Shown here piece after piece: positions 1 through 6,013 of a stretch of 6,013 nt of DNA. Position numbers and translations under genes: made by a program. This DNA is from Verrucomicrobiota bacterium (GTDB taxonomy: Bacteria; Verrucomicrobiota; Lentisphaeria; Oligosphaerales; Oligosphaeraceae): positions 1-6,013 of the forward strand of contig JAKLHU010000151.1 in NCBI GenBank assembly GCA_022709995.1. Reading direction: 5' to 3'. Numbering within the stretch: position 1 is the stretch's first letter; every line of letters starts with the position of its first letter. The notes beneath the pieces are model-generated. The model was given only the letters and a program-made list of their open reading frames with translations. It had not been told where the DNA came from and ran no database searches.

Positions 1-1359
1 TCCTGCCTGCCGGAGGCGCGCCTGCAGATTGACGTTTTGGAACTACAGGCCCGCCATTACCTGGCCGGCGCCGGCCTTGACCCTGCCTTGCGCGCCCTGC
101 TGGCGCGGCAGTGCGCCAGAATCGGCCGGGAAACGCCGGAAATGGTCGCCTTTTCCGTCATGTACCTGGACCAGTTGCCGTTTGCGTTGGCCCTGGCCAA
201 ATACACGGCACATGAACAGCACGCCGGCTGCCGCATCGTGCTGGGCGGCGCGGCCATGAGCGCGCTGGCGCCGGCGGAACTGCTTCAAGCCGCCCCTTTC
301 GTCGACGCCGTGCTGACAGGAGAAGGCGAACTGCCGTTTGCCGAACTGCTCGGCAACCAGCTTCTGCCGTTGATTCCCGGCTGCTTTTACCGCGAACAGG
401 GCGCGATAGCGTTTTCGGGACCCGGCCGGGTGGTGGAGCATCTCGACCTGCTGGCCGGGGCTGATTTCAGCCAGCTGGCAGATGGCGGCTATTTCAATCC
501 GGCGCCGGTCATGCCGATTTACGGCTCGCGCGGCTGCCAATGGCGCCGCTGCCGGTTCTGCGCCCACAACCAGTCGTTCGGACGGCACCGGGCCCGCTCC
601 GCCATGGTCGTGGCCAAGGAAATGCAGGAGCGCCGCCAACGCTACGGCTGCCGGCATTTTTACCTTGTCGACCAGTACGTGGACCCGCTTTCCCTGGACC
701 AACTCAGCGACGCCATTCTCAGCCATGGCCTGGATTGCCGTTTTCAGGTGATGGCGCGGACGATTGGCGACTACACGCCGGCCCTGCTGAACAAGGCCGC
801 CCGGGCCGGTTGCTGCTGGATCAGCTGGGGCATGGAAAGCGGCTCCCAGAAACTCCTGGACCTGATGAACAAGGGCACGAACCCCGACACCTCTCTCGAA
901 GTCATCAAAAACGCCGCCGCCGAAGGCATTTCCAATCTGCTGATGATGATTTTCGGCGCCCCGGGGTCAGACGCGGCCAGCTTGGACGACACCTGCGCGT
1001 TCCTGAACCGGGCCTGGCCTTTCATCGACGGCATGACGGCAAGCGCCTTTGTCCTTTTTGACCAGACCGAGTTCGGCCGTCATCCCGGCCGCTATGGCCT
1101 GGAAATCCTCGGCCGAAATCCTATTTTGGAACTTGACGGCAAGTGGATTCACGACCAGAAGCTGCGTTTTCGACGCGTCGCCGAATCCGGCGCCGGCGAT
1201 TCGCCGCTGGCGGTCGCCGAGATCGACGCGTGGGAACGGCGCAAAGCCTGGCTGCCGCCACTGTCTTTTCATGGCCAGCTGTGCTGCGAGCATTACCTCC
1301 TCTATGCCGACGCCGCGCAGGCCAGCACCCGCCCCGGCAAAAATCCGCGCTGTGCGTGA
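1..1359 (+). CDS. Cobalamin-binding-domain radical SAM protein, 5' end missing
   Basis: The reading frame is open to base 1, so the start is outside the window. An in-frame TTG at 37 is only the first possible start codon inside it, has no ribosome binding site, and would cut the N-terminal domain. Numbering from that TTG, residues ~35-105 resemble the second half of a B12-binding Rossmann domain (VAFSVMYLDQ, RIVLGGAAMS, VDAVLTGEGELPF). The radical SAM core follows. Its cluster motif is C167-x4-C172-x2-C175 within YGSRGCQWRRCRFC, the four-residue spacing I associate with some B12-type and RiPP-maturation radical SAM enzymes. WGMESGSQ (264-271) and FGAPGSD (306-312) match later core strands. 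Such enzymes bind a 4Fe-4S cluster and cleave S-adenosylmethionine; B12 members often methylate unactivated carbons or rearrange rings. The C-terminal ~90 residues are unassigned. The substrate is unknown, and no precursor-peptide gene is evident nearby. The family call is firm; the specific reaction is not inferable. Confidence 0.88.
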   Translation, partial: SCLPEARLQIDVLELQARHYLAGAGLDPALRALLARQCARIGRETPEMVAFSVMYLDQLPFALALAKYTAHEQHAGCRIVLGGAAMSALAPAELLQAAPFVDAVLTGEGELPFAELLGNQLLPLIPGCFYREQGAIAFSGPGRVVEHLDLLAGADFSQLADGGYFNPAPVMPIYGSRGCQWRRCRFCAHNQSFGRHRARSAMVVAKEMQERRQRYGCRHFYLVDQYVDPLSLDQLSDAILSHGLDCRFQVMARTIGDYTPALLNKAARAGCCWISWGMESGSQKLLDLMNKGTNPDTSLEVIKNAAAEGISNLLMMIFGAPGSDAASLDDTCAFLNRAWPFIDGMTASAFVLFDQTEFGRHPGRYGLEILGRNPILELDGKWIHDQKLRFRRVAESGAGDSPLAVAEIDAWERRKAWLPPLSFHGQLCCEHYLLYADAAQASTRPGKNPRCA

Positions 1360-1403
1360 CAGCCCGCCATGCGCCTGGTCGTCAGGCGAACCGCAACCAC
1401 TTC

Positions 1404-1439
1404 AACTGGCGGCAGTTCCGGCTACGCCTCCCGCCGGTT
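1404..1439 (+). other. Hairpin downstream of the radical SAM gene
   Basis: The arm AACTGGCGG (1404-1412) pairs with CCGCCGGTT (1431-1439) over nine base pairs, one of them G-U, with an 18-base loop. It starts 44 bases after the stop codon. The bases after it are A-rich rather than T-rich, so it is not a standard intrinsic terminator. It may protect the 3' end of the mRNA or be chance pairing in GC-rich DNA. Confidence 0.35.
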
Positions 1440-1494
1440 AAAAAATATAAGCGGTCAGCCATTGATAACTAAACGTTTGAGGAGTCAACGCTTG

Positions 1495-1517
1495 GGCGCC
1501 TCAGGGCCGGAGGCGCC
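1495..1517. repeat. Perfect 8-bp inverted repeat (hairpin)
   Basis: GGCGCCTC (1495-1502) and GAGGCGCC (1510-1517) form a perfect 8-bp stem around a 7-base loop. No T run follows on either strand. It could be an unusual terminator, a structural element in a leader RNA or a protein-binding site; the sequence does not decide between these. Confidence 0.4.
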
Positions 1518-1623
1518 ACCTTGGCGCGCCCGGCCACTACCGCCGCCAGATGCAATGGCTGACCGATGACAAAAAAATTTTCACTTGCCTCTTGCGCTGG
1601 CCGTGTATTTGTGAAAACCCCTG

Positions 1624-1631
1624 TATATTAT
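1624..1631 (+). promoter_or_regulatory. Possible -10 box of a rhodanese promoter
   Basis: TATATTAT lies in the only AT-rich patch of the gap, about 165 bases upstream of the rhodanese start, and contains hexamers close to TATAAT. No good -35 hexamer sits 16-18 bases upstream: the best TTG-containing hexamer, TTGCGC at 1592-1597, is about 26 bases away. The assignment is therefore weak and rests on composition and position. Confidence 0.2.
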
Positions 1632-1783
1632 ATGCCGCTTGTAGTTGACGAGGAGTGATGGAGAGGAATTGGCGTACGATCAGATTGGCATGAGCCCCGA
1701 AGTCCGCGGCAGCTGAAATATGACGGCGTCACGATCACGGCGCCACGGATGGATGGGCATATTTTGAGGAAACAATCACCAGA

Positions 1784-1789
1784 AGGAGG
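1784..1789 (+). promoter_or_regulatory. Shine-Dalgarno site of the rhodanese gene
   Basis: A perfect AGGAGG lies six bases before the ATG at 1796. It fixes that start and agrees with the signal peptide beginning there. Confidence 0.9.
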
Positions 1790-1795
1790 CTCGAG

Positions 1796-2239
1796 ATGAA
1801 GACAGTTTTGAGTGGAATCATGGCCTTGGCGTTTGTTCTGTCGGCAGTTTCAGCATATGCGCAGGCCGTCGTCGTCGGCAAGGAAGCCGCCGAGGTCAAG
1901 GCCGAAGTCCTGACCGCCGTTCCGGATGTCACGGTCGCGGACTTGAAAAAGGCGATTGCCGACAAGGCGGTGGTGCTGATTGACTGCAATGGCAGCGAGT
2001 CGTTTGCCAAGGGGCGTCTGCCCGGCGCCATTGACTTCGAGGCGGCCAAAGCCGACTTGGCCAAGGTGCTGCCCGCGGACAAGGCCGCTTTGATTGTGGC
2101 CTATTGCGGCGGCCCCAAGTGCCTCGCCTACAAGGCCGGCGTCAAGGCGCTTGAGAAGCTCGGCTACACCAATGTCAAACACTTCTCCGGCGGTCTGGCC
2201 GGATGGAAGGAAGCCGGGGAAGCCCTGGAAGCCAAGTAA
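1796..2239 (+). CDS. Exported single-domain rhodanese-like protein
   Basis: This 147-residue protein starts at an ATG with an ideal ribosome binding site. Residues 1-22 form a Sec signal peptide: Lys2, a hydrophobic core, and an A-Y-A end before Gln23, so the mature ~125-residue protein should be periplasmic. A single rhodanese domain spans ~45-143: a helix before KAVVLIDCNG (57-66), FAKGRLPGAIDF (70-81), the active-site strand and loop IVAYCGGPKC (100-109), and the closing HFSGGLAGWKEAG (129-141). Rhodaneses carry sulfur as a persulfide on the loop cysteine, here Cys104. Two departures from the usual pattern are visible. The strand normally read as DVR is D63-C64-N65, and the loop has a second cysteine, Cys109. 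The mature domain thus has three cysteines, so a redox or sulfur-relay role is as plausible as thiosulfate sulfurtransfer. A terminator follows directly, so the gene is probably monocistronic. No partner is identifiable. Confidence 0.93.
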   Translation: MKTVLSGIMALAFVLSAVSAYAQAVVVGKEAAEVKAEVLTAVPDVTVADLKKAIADKAVVLIDCNGSESFAKGRLPGAIDFEAAKADLAKVLPADKAALIVAYCGGPKCLAYKAGVKALEKLGYTNVKHFSGGLAGWKEAGEALEAK

Positions 2240-2257
2240 GCAAAACGTAGAAGGAAG

Positions 2258-2299
2258 CGGGCCGCGGCGGTTGACAACAGCCCCGCGGCCCGGTTTTTT
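2258..2299 (+). terminator. Rho-independent terminator of the rhodanese gene
   Basis: CGGGCCGCGG (2258-2267) pairs perfectly with CCGCGGCCCG (2283-2292). Inside, after a bulged C, GGTTG (2269-2273) pairs with CAGCC (2278-2282) with one G-U pair around an ACAA loop. Two bases later comes a run of six T (2294-2299). The stem begins 19 bases after the rhodanese stop codon. This is a textbook intrinsic terminator and separates the rhodanese from the beta-helix gene. Confidence 0.93.
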
Positions 2300-2431
2300 A
2301 GCCCCGAAAGGCGGAAATCGCCCGGGGGCGTCGGCCCCGCGCCCGGCCGGCCATCACATTCCGGCGCCAGAAGCCCCCCGGCGGCGCCCCGGCCCGGTGG
2401 ACGTCCGGCCGCCGGCTCGGAGAAAAACACA

Positions 2432-2437
2432 AGGAGG
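2432..2437 (+). promoter_or_regulatory. Shine-Dalgarno site that sets the beta-helix start
   Basis: AGGAGG lies seven bases before the ATG at 2445. The frame is open far upstream (to 2094, overlapping the rhodanese gene and its terminator), so this site and the signal peptide right after it are what identify the true start. Confidence 0.9.
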
Positions 2438-2444
2438 AAGACAA

Positions 2445-4349
2445 ATGAAGAGTTTTCTTGCCGCCGTCCTGGTTGTGTTCAGCGCGGTTTCCGGCCAGGC
2501 GGTCGGCGTCACAGTGTTGGCCAGCCAATTCGGGTATGACCGTCAAGACGCCACCAAATGCCTGCAGGCGGCGTTTGACTCCGACGCGGAAACGGTCGTC
2601 ATTGACCAGGTCGGTTCCGAATGGCTGGCCGGCCGCCTGCGCATCAACCGGGACAACCTGACGATTGTCTTCGCGGAAGGCGTCACGTTGCGGGCGCTTC
2701 CCGGGGCCTTTCCCAACCGGACCGACTCCTTCATCGCCGCCGCCGGCCGCCAGAATATCGCCTTTATTGGCCAGAAGAGCTCGCTGGTGACGATGAACAA
2801 GGAGGAATATCGTCAGATTGACGCGCGGTTCCAGGGCGGGCACCGGCATGCGTTCGGCCTTTCGAACAATGACGGCGTGACGTTCCTGGGCATGACCATC
2901 ACCTCGTCCGGCGGCGACGGCATCTATGTCGGCCACGGCAACCGCAACGTCTTGATCGAAGACACCTCCTGCCTCAACCATGCGCGCCAGGGCATCAGCG
3001 TCATTTCCTGCGAAAACCTGCTGATCAGAAATTGCCATTTTGACAACACCAACGGCACTGCGCCGGAAGCCGGCATCGACTTCGAACCGAACTCCAGCAA
3101 CGAATGCCTGATCAACTGCGTCATTGAAAACTCGACGTTCAACGGCAACGCCGGCAGCGGGATCACGGCGTATCTGCCCAACCTTGACGGCGGTTCCAGC
3201 CCGGTGTCCATCACGGTGCGCAACAGTGAGTTCATCGGCAACAACAGCGGGGCCATGGTTTCGAACAAGCGCCAGGCCGGCAGCCTCCTGAAAGGCGCCA
3301 TCGCCTTTGAAAATTGCCGCATCGCCCGTTCCAAGACGATCACGATGCGGGTGTCTGATGTCGGCGAGGGCTTCTCCTTCGCCATGACCGACTGCACGCT
3401 GGACAATACCGGCCAGGAGCAGGAAGCGCTGACCTTCACCTCCGCGTCCATCCTGTCGCCGGACATCGGCACTATCGCGGTGAAGAATCTCCGCGTCATC
3501 GATGACCGGCCGGACCGCGCCCCGGTCCGTTTCCGGCCTTTGTTCGGCAGCGGCGTGGCCAAGGACGTGCAGGTCGATGTCACCCTGAACGGGGAAAAGT
3601 ACGATGTCGCGCCGATCTTGGCGGCGCTGCTGCCTTCCCAGCGCGAGAAGATCGAGCTGACGACGGAGAAACTTGACGGCTTGGTCGCCCCGGCGGTGAC
3701 CGGTGAAGTCCTCAATCCAAAAGTGCCGACGTTGAATTTGCGCGGGAGCTACACGTTGCTGCTGCTGGCCCGGAAGGGCGATCGGTTTTCCGTCTGGGTC
3801 AAGGCCGAGCCCGTGATTCCCGGCCGGCCGCCGGCCAAGACGACTTTCCAGTTGAAGGACCCGAAGGACAAGACGGTTGAACGCTTCGAGATGACGACGG
3901 ATGGGTCGGAGAAGACCATCACGGTCACGGCGGCGCTGGATGGCATGTACAAGTTTTTGCTTCCAACGGCCGGGCAGCGGGTATCGGTCTGGAGCGACCA
4001 TCCCGGCCAGGGCCTGGTCGGCACCCCGGAATTGTCGATGATCAGCCCGCGCGCCAAATTGTATTTTGAAGTGCCGGCCGGCCTTGCGGACACGATGATT
4101 GTCTTCAGCGGGGAAAATGCCGTGGAGCGGATCAAGGAAGTATCGCTGCTGGATGCGTCTGGCCGGGTTGTGCAGACGGCGAAGGACACGGAAGCCGCCT
4201 TCCTGCGGATCCAGCGCCCGGCTGGTGCTTTGGCGGAAGTCTGGTGTCTCGACATCGGCGGCACAGTCGAAGACTGCCATGTGCTGATGGGCAAGGGCCT
4301 GAAGCCGGTTCTGGCGACCTCGCCGCACCTGCTCCTCCGCGCGAAGTAA
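2445..4349 (+). CDS. Secreted right-handed parallel beta-helix protein
   Basis: The protein has 634 residues. Residues 1-19 look like a Sec signal peptide (Lys2, hydrophobic core, S-G-Q-A end). Residues ~28-110 resemble the entry region of pectate-lyase-superfamily folds (YDRQDATKCLQAAFDS, then short strands). Residues ~130-350 are a right-handed parallel beta-helix with repeated N/D-rich turns and strand motifs: NNDGVTFLGMTI (141-152), GGDGIYVGHGN (156-166), RQGISVISCENLLI (181-194), EAGIDFEPN (208-216), and IENSTFNGN (227-235). The conserved acidic residues Asp212 and Glu214 may belong to an active site, but a precise glycosidase or lyase family cannot be named. Residues ~430-634 are a separate beta-rich region of unknown family, probably one or two beta-sandwich modules, with Cys601 and Cys611 near its end as a possible disulfide. 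The likely role is binding or cleavage of an extracellular or periplasmic polysaccharide. The gene stands alone between the rhodanese terminator and a convergent operon. Confidence 0.9.
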   Translation: MKSFLAAVLVVFSAVSGQAVGVTVLASQFGYDRQDATKCLQAAFDSDAETVVIDQVGSEWLAGRLRINRDNLTIVFAEGVTLRALPGAFPNRTDSFIAAAGRQNIAFIGQKSSLVTMNKEEYRQIDARFQGGHRHAFGLSNNDGVTFLGMTITSSGGDGIYVGHGNRNVLIEDTSCLNHARQGISVISCENLLIRNCHFDNTNGTAPEAGIDFEPNSSNECLINCVIENSTFNGNAGSGITAYLPNLDGGSSPVSITVRNSEFIGNNSGAMVSNKRQAGSLLKGAIAFENCRIARSKTITMRVSDVGEGFSFAMTDCTLDNTGQEQEALTFTSASILSPDIGTIAVKNLRVIDDRPDRAPVRFRPLFGSGVAKDVQVDVTLNGEKYDVAPILAALLPSQREKIELTTEKLDGLVAPAVTGEVLNPKVPTLNLRGSYTLLLLARKGDRFSVWVKAEPVIPGRPPAKTTFQLKDPKDKTVERFEMTTDGSEKTITVTAALDGMYKFLLPTAGQRVSVWSDHPGQGLVGTPELSMISPRAKLYFEVPAGLADTMIVFSGENAVERIKEVSLLDASGRVVQTAKDTEAAFLRIQRPAGALAEVWCLDIGGTVEDCHVLMGKGLKPVLATSPHLLLRAK

Positions 4350-4387
4350 GCCGGCGCGAAAAGGTTGCGGGCTGATTCGAGCGCCGC

Positions 4388-4413
4388 GGCCCGGGCGCCG
4401 GCCAGCCCGGGCC
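4388..4413. terminator. Palindromic hairpin between convergent genes
   Basis: GGCCCGGGC (4388-4396) pairs with GCCCGGGCC (4405-4413), a perfect 9-bp all-GC stem with an 8-base loop. It lies in the 69-bp gap between the beta-helix stop and the hydrolase stop, where a terminator serving both strands would be expected. Neither side has an adjacent T run, so it is not a canonical intrinsic terminator. Position and stem strength are the only support. Confidence 0.45.
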
Positions 4414-4418
4414 CATGG

Positions 4419-5279
4419 TCAGTCGTCTTTTTTCAGCATCAGGGCGATGGTGTAGCGGGCATTCAGGTCAAAGGCCTTTTCCGGCTGGTAGCGTCGGGCC
4501 AGGTCGGTGTAGAACCACTGTTTCAGGAGTTGCAGCAGGTCGTCCTCCGATTTGCCCTGGTCGTGCGCGGCCTGCAGCCGCCGGCGGGTTTCCGCCAGCC
4601 AGAAGTCCGCCGCGGCCAGGAAGCGCTGGCATTCTTCGCCTTCAATCAGGCCGTGATGCGGCAGCAGCAGCTGGTTGACGGCCAGGGCCCGGACTCTGGC
4701 AATGGCCTGTCTGGTGCTGTTGTAATCGACCAGGCAGCAGGGCATGACCAGCCCGGGACCGGAAATCACGCCGAGCGTCTCGCATCCCAGCAGAAGCCTG
4801 GCCGGCTCGTCGTAGAAGCCGATGGAGCAGCGGGTATGGCCGGGCAGTTCCAGGACACGCAGCTGCAAGTCGCCCATGTCGACCAGGTCACCGTCGGCGA
4901 CCGTCCGGTCGACCGTCAGGTCGGCGAGCAGGTCTTCGTAGTCGAAGACGCCGTGTTCACGGGCGGCATGGTCGTTCATGGTGCGGATGACGTCGCGGGC
5001 TGATTCCTTGGCCAGGATTTTGGCGGCATAGGCGCTGGCGACGATTTGGGCCTCGGGCCAGCGTTTTTTGGCAGCGGCGCTGCCGGAGGCGTGGTCGTAA
5101 TGCGAATGCGTGAGCAGGATATACTGGAGCGGCCGGCCGCCCAGCCGGCTGGCCACGATTGGGAGCATGGCCTTGGCGGCAAAGGCGAAGCCGGCGTCGA
5201 GCAGGGCGGCGTGGGTGGGCGTGGTCAGCAGGTAGGCATCGCTGCCAGGCACGGCGCCGACGGGGGTTACGGTGTACAT
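4419..5279 (-). CDS. Metallo-beta-lactamase-fold hydrolase
   Basis: The protein has 286 residues and no signal peptide, so it is likely cytoplasmic. It starts at the ATG at 5279. A TTG at 5348 in the same frame would add 23 low-complexity residues and overlap the upstream gene, so it is less likely. The ribosome binding site is weak (AAAGG about ten bases upstream). The N-terminal strands (DAYLLTTPTHAALLDAG, 14-30) lead to the metal motif H58-S-H60-Y-D62-H63, then the third-strand ligand His148 in LPGHT and a late histidine in LLPHHG (His208/His209). The usual bridging Asp is not seen; GCETLG (165-170) puts Glu167 in its approximate place, as I recall for some Firmicutes-like subfamilies. These residues would hold two metal ions and hydrolyse an ester, thioester, lactone or similar bond; the substrate is not predictable. 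Residues ~215-286 form a helical tail. It is the second gene of a probable operon with the acyltransferase 34 bp upstream. Confidence 0.92.
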   Translation of the reverse strand: MYTVTPVGAVPGSDAYLLTTPTHAALLDAGFAFAAKAMLPIVASRLGGRPLQYILLTHSHYDHASGSAAAKKRWPEAQIVASAYAAKILAKESARDVIRTMNDHAAREHGVFDYEDLLADLTVDRTVADGDLVDMGDLQLRVLELPGHTRCSIGFYDEPARLLLGCETLGVISGPGLVMPCCLVDYNSTRQAIARVRALAVNQLLLPHHGLIEGEECQRFLAAADFWLAETRRRLQAAHDQGKSEDDLLQLLKQWFYTDLARRYQPEKAFDLNARYTIALMLKKDD

Positions 5280-5313
5280 GGTGGCTGCCTTTGCGGCCCG
5301 GGCTGGGTCTGGT

Positions 5314-6013
5314 TCATGGCTGCGGGCTTCCAGGGGCCGCCCCGGCAACCGGCTGGCGGCGGTAATGCTGCGTGCCGTAATTCCTGATGCCCAGCTCGTC
5401 GATGATCATGCCGCCGGCCTTGAGGCGGCGGCCGGATTCGCGGATGCGGTGGAAGGCCTGGCGGAGGCTGTTGTCGCGCGGATACGCGCTCCAGTCGGCG
5501 TCGGAACGGCCGAACACGAATTGCAATCCCTCGACGCCGGAGGACGGATACGGGAACAAGTACACTTCCCGCATGAGCCGGGCCAGATTCGATTCCGGCA
5601 ATTCGGCCTCGAAGTCGGGATTGAAAATCCAGGAAAAACAGCTGACGGCCGGGATGTCCCGCCGGAAATACTGCCGGAAGAAGGCCTTGGCCTGCCGGAA
5701 GGAGTCGGCGCAGAGGTCTGGGGTCATGCCGCCGCCGCCTGGGATGTGGAGCCCAGGCACCAGGTCCCAAGGGGCGAACAGGGGCGCAAAGCGCTTCCGG
5801 TCGAGTTCCAGGGTCTGGTTGACCAGGGCAAAGCCGCGGGGGTCAATCGGCGTGCCTTTGACGCTGGTGGGGCTGTTTTCCAGGCGGGTGACGAGACGGG
5901 CGGCGGCGGGGTCTTCGTCGCGCCACTGCAGCAGCCCATCCGGCCGCAGGCGCCAGTCCGGCCGGCAGAGGGCGACGAGGTGGCCGTCGGTCTGGTCGCG
6001 ATAGACCGCCGGG
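5314..6013 (-). CDS. GNAT-like acyltransferase, C-terminal part (5' end missing)
   Basis: Reading leftward from the right edge, the frame stays open for 232 residues to a TGA at 5316-5314, so the start is outside the window. A GTG at 5760 is an internal codon, not the start, because family-like sequence continues upstream of it (YRDQTDGHLVALC, then DPRGFALVNQTLELD). Numbered from the edge, the recognisable blocks are VPGLHIPGGGGMTPDLCADS (85-104), FFRQYF (111-116), SCFSWIFNPDFEAELPESNL (124-143), LQFVFGR (163-169) and GGMIIDELGIRNYG (200-213). From memory this is the C-terminal domain named GNAT_C (Pfam PF18164), found in two-domain acyltransferases with an N-acyltransferase N-terminal domain. 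Such proteins are expected to move an acyl group from acyl-CoA to an unknown acceptor. The last ~15 residues are Ala/Pro-rich and probably disordered. It is the upstream partner of the hydrolase gene. Confidence 0.8.
   Translation of the reverse strand, partial: PAVYRDQTDGHLVALCRPDWRLRPDGLLQWRDEDPAAARLVTRLENSPTSVKGTPIDPRGFALVNQTLELDRKRFAPLFAPWDLVPGLHIPGGGGMTPDLCADSFRQAKAFFRQYFRRDIPAVSCFSWIFNPDFEAELPESNLARLMREVYLFPYPSSGVEGLQFVFGRSDADWSAYPRDNSLRQAFHRIRESGRRLKAGGMIIDELGIRNYGTQHYRRQPVAGAAPGSPQP

Larger units (their letters stand above)
1360..1795. other. 436-bp intergenic region without a convincing gene
   Basis: This gap separates the radical SAM gene from the rhodanese. Its first 200 bases are GC-rich and hold two hairpins (1404-1439 and 1495-1517). 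Bases 1561-1650 are about 57% AT, unlike the surroundings, and contain an A/T run (1571-1581) and a TATATTAT stretch (1624-1631) that could be a promoter -10 region. A 30-codon ORF (1566-1658) lies in this AT-rich patch but lacks a ribosome binding site. The remaining ~135 bases before the rhodanese Shine-Dalgarno sequence show no ORF of useful size. The likeliest reading is the 3' end of the radical SAM transcript followed by the rhodanese promoter and a long 5' leader. A small RNA cannot be excluded from sequence alone. Confidence 0.6.

Noticed and set aside
1360..1472. Possible frameshifted C-terminal extension of the radical SAM protein in another frame, ending in basic sequence near 1472
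   Set aside because: Upstream of the stop that frame is clearly shadow sequence, and I recognise no family motif in the extension. A frameshift is not needed to explain a complete C-terminus.
1369..1569. 66-codon plus-strand ORF after the radical SAM gene, overlapping the 1566 ATG by an ATGA
   Set aside because: No ribosome binding site, very Arg/Pro-rich composition typical of chance ORFs in GC-rich DNA, and it spans both hairpins.
2325..2338. GGGGC/GCCCC mini-hairpin just after the rhodanese terminator
   Set aside because: Only five base pairs in a stretch that is almost all G and C, so it is expected by chance.
2094..2444. In-frame upstream extension of the beta-helix gene giving a 751-residue protein
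   Set aside because: It overlaps the rhodanese gene in another frame, passes through a clear terminator, has Pro/Arg-rich shadow sequence, and would bury the signal peptide that begins at 2445 behind an AGGAGG site.
2298..4328. 676-codon open frame on the minus strand opposite the beta-helix gene
   Set aside because: It is an antisense shadow of a GC-rich gene: Arg/His/Gly-rich, without recognisable motifs, lying opposite a gene with signal peptide, ribosome binding site and clear domain structure.
4365..5003. 212-codon plus-strand ORF over the hydrolase gene
   Set aside because: It lies opposite the MBL-fold gene with its HxHxDH motif and shows no domain of its own.
5267..5770. 167-codon minus-strand ORF overlapping the acyltransferase and hydrolase
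   Set aside because: Its Pro/Arg-rich product is in a different frame from the acyltransferase, whose family motifs are continuous to the window edge.

Overview
The window is GC-rich bacterial DNA, apart from an AT-richer patch at about 1561-1650. It holds five protein-coding genes, two of them cut by the window edges, and one clear intrinsic terminator. Strong AGGAGG ribosome binding sites precede two genes. Both of these encode exported proteins with Sec-type signal peptides. The secreted beta-helix protein, together with a GNAT_C-type acyltransferase, would fit a member of the PVC group such as Lentisphaerota/Victivallales. That placement rests on family resemblance recalled from memory and is weak. 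There are no rRNA, tRNA, CRISPR or transposase genes.

Layout, left to right. (1) Positions 1-1359 (+): the 3' part of a cobalamin-binding-domain radical SAM enzyme whose start lies off the left edge. (2) Positions 1360-1795: a 436-bp gap with two GC-rich hairpins, an AT-rich patch with a -10-like box, and one marginal 30-codon ORF. (3) Positions 1796-2239 (+): a small exported single-domain rhodanese, ended by a textbook terminator at 2258-2299. (4) Positions 2445-4349 (+): a 634-residue secreted right-handed parallel beta-helix protein with a C-terminal beta-rich region. Its ORF is open back to 2094, but the Shine-Dalgarno sequence and signal peptide fix the start at 2445. (5) A 69-bp convergent gap containing a 9-bp palindromic hairpin. 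(6) Positions 4419-5279 (-): a metallo-beta-lactamase-fold hydrolase. (7) Positions 5314-6013 (-): the C-terminal part of a GNAT-like acyltransferase whose start lies off the right edge.

The two minus-strand genes are 34 bp apart and probably form one operon, acyltransferase first and hydrolase second. The plus-strand genes look like separate units: the rhodanese has its own terminator, and the radical SAM gene is followed by a long gap. Nothing in the sequence links the radical SAM enzyme, the rhodanese and the beta-helix protein into one pathway. I see no convincing new system here. The items most worth checking are the long gap after the radical SAM gene, the cysteine-rich rhodanese active site, the unassigned C-terminal region of the beta-helix protein, and the acyltransferase-hydrolase pairing.
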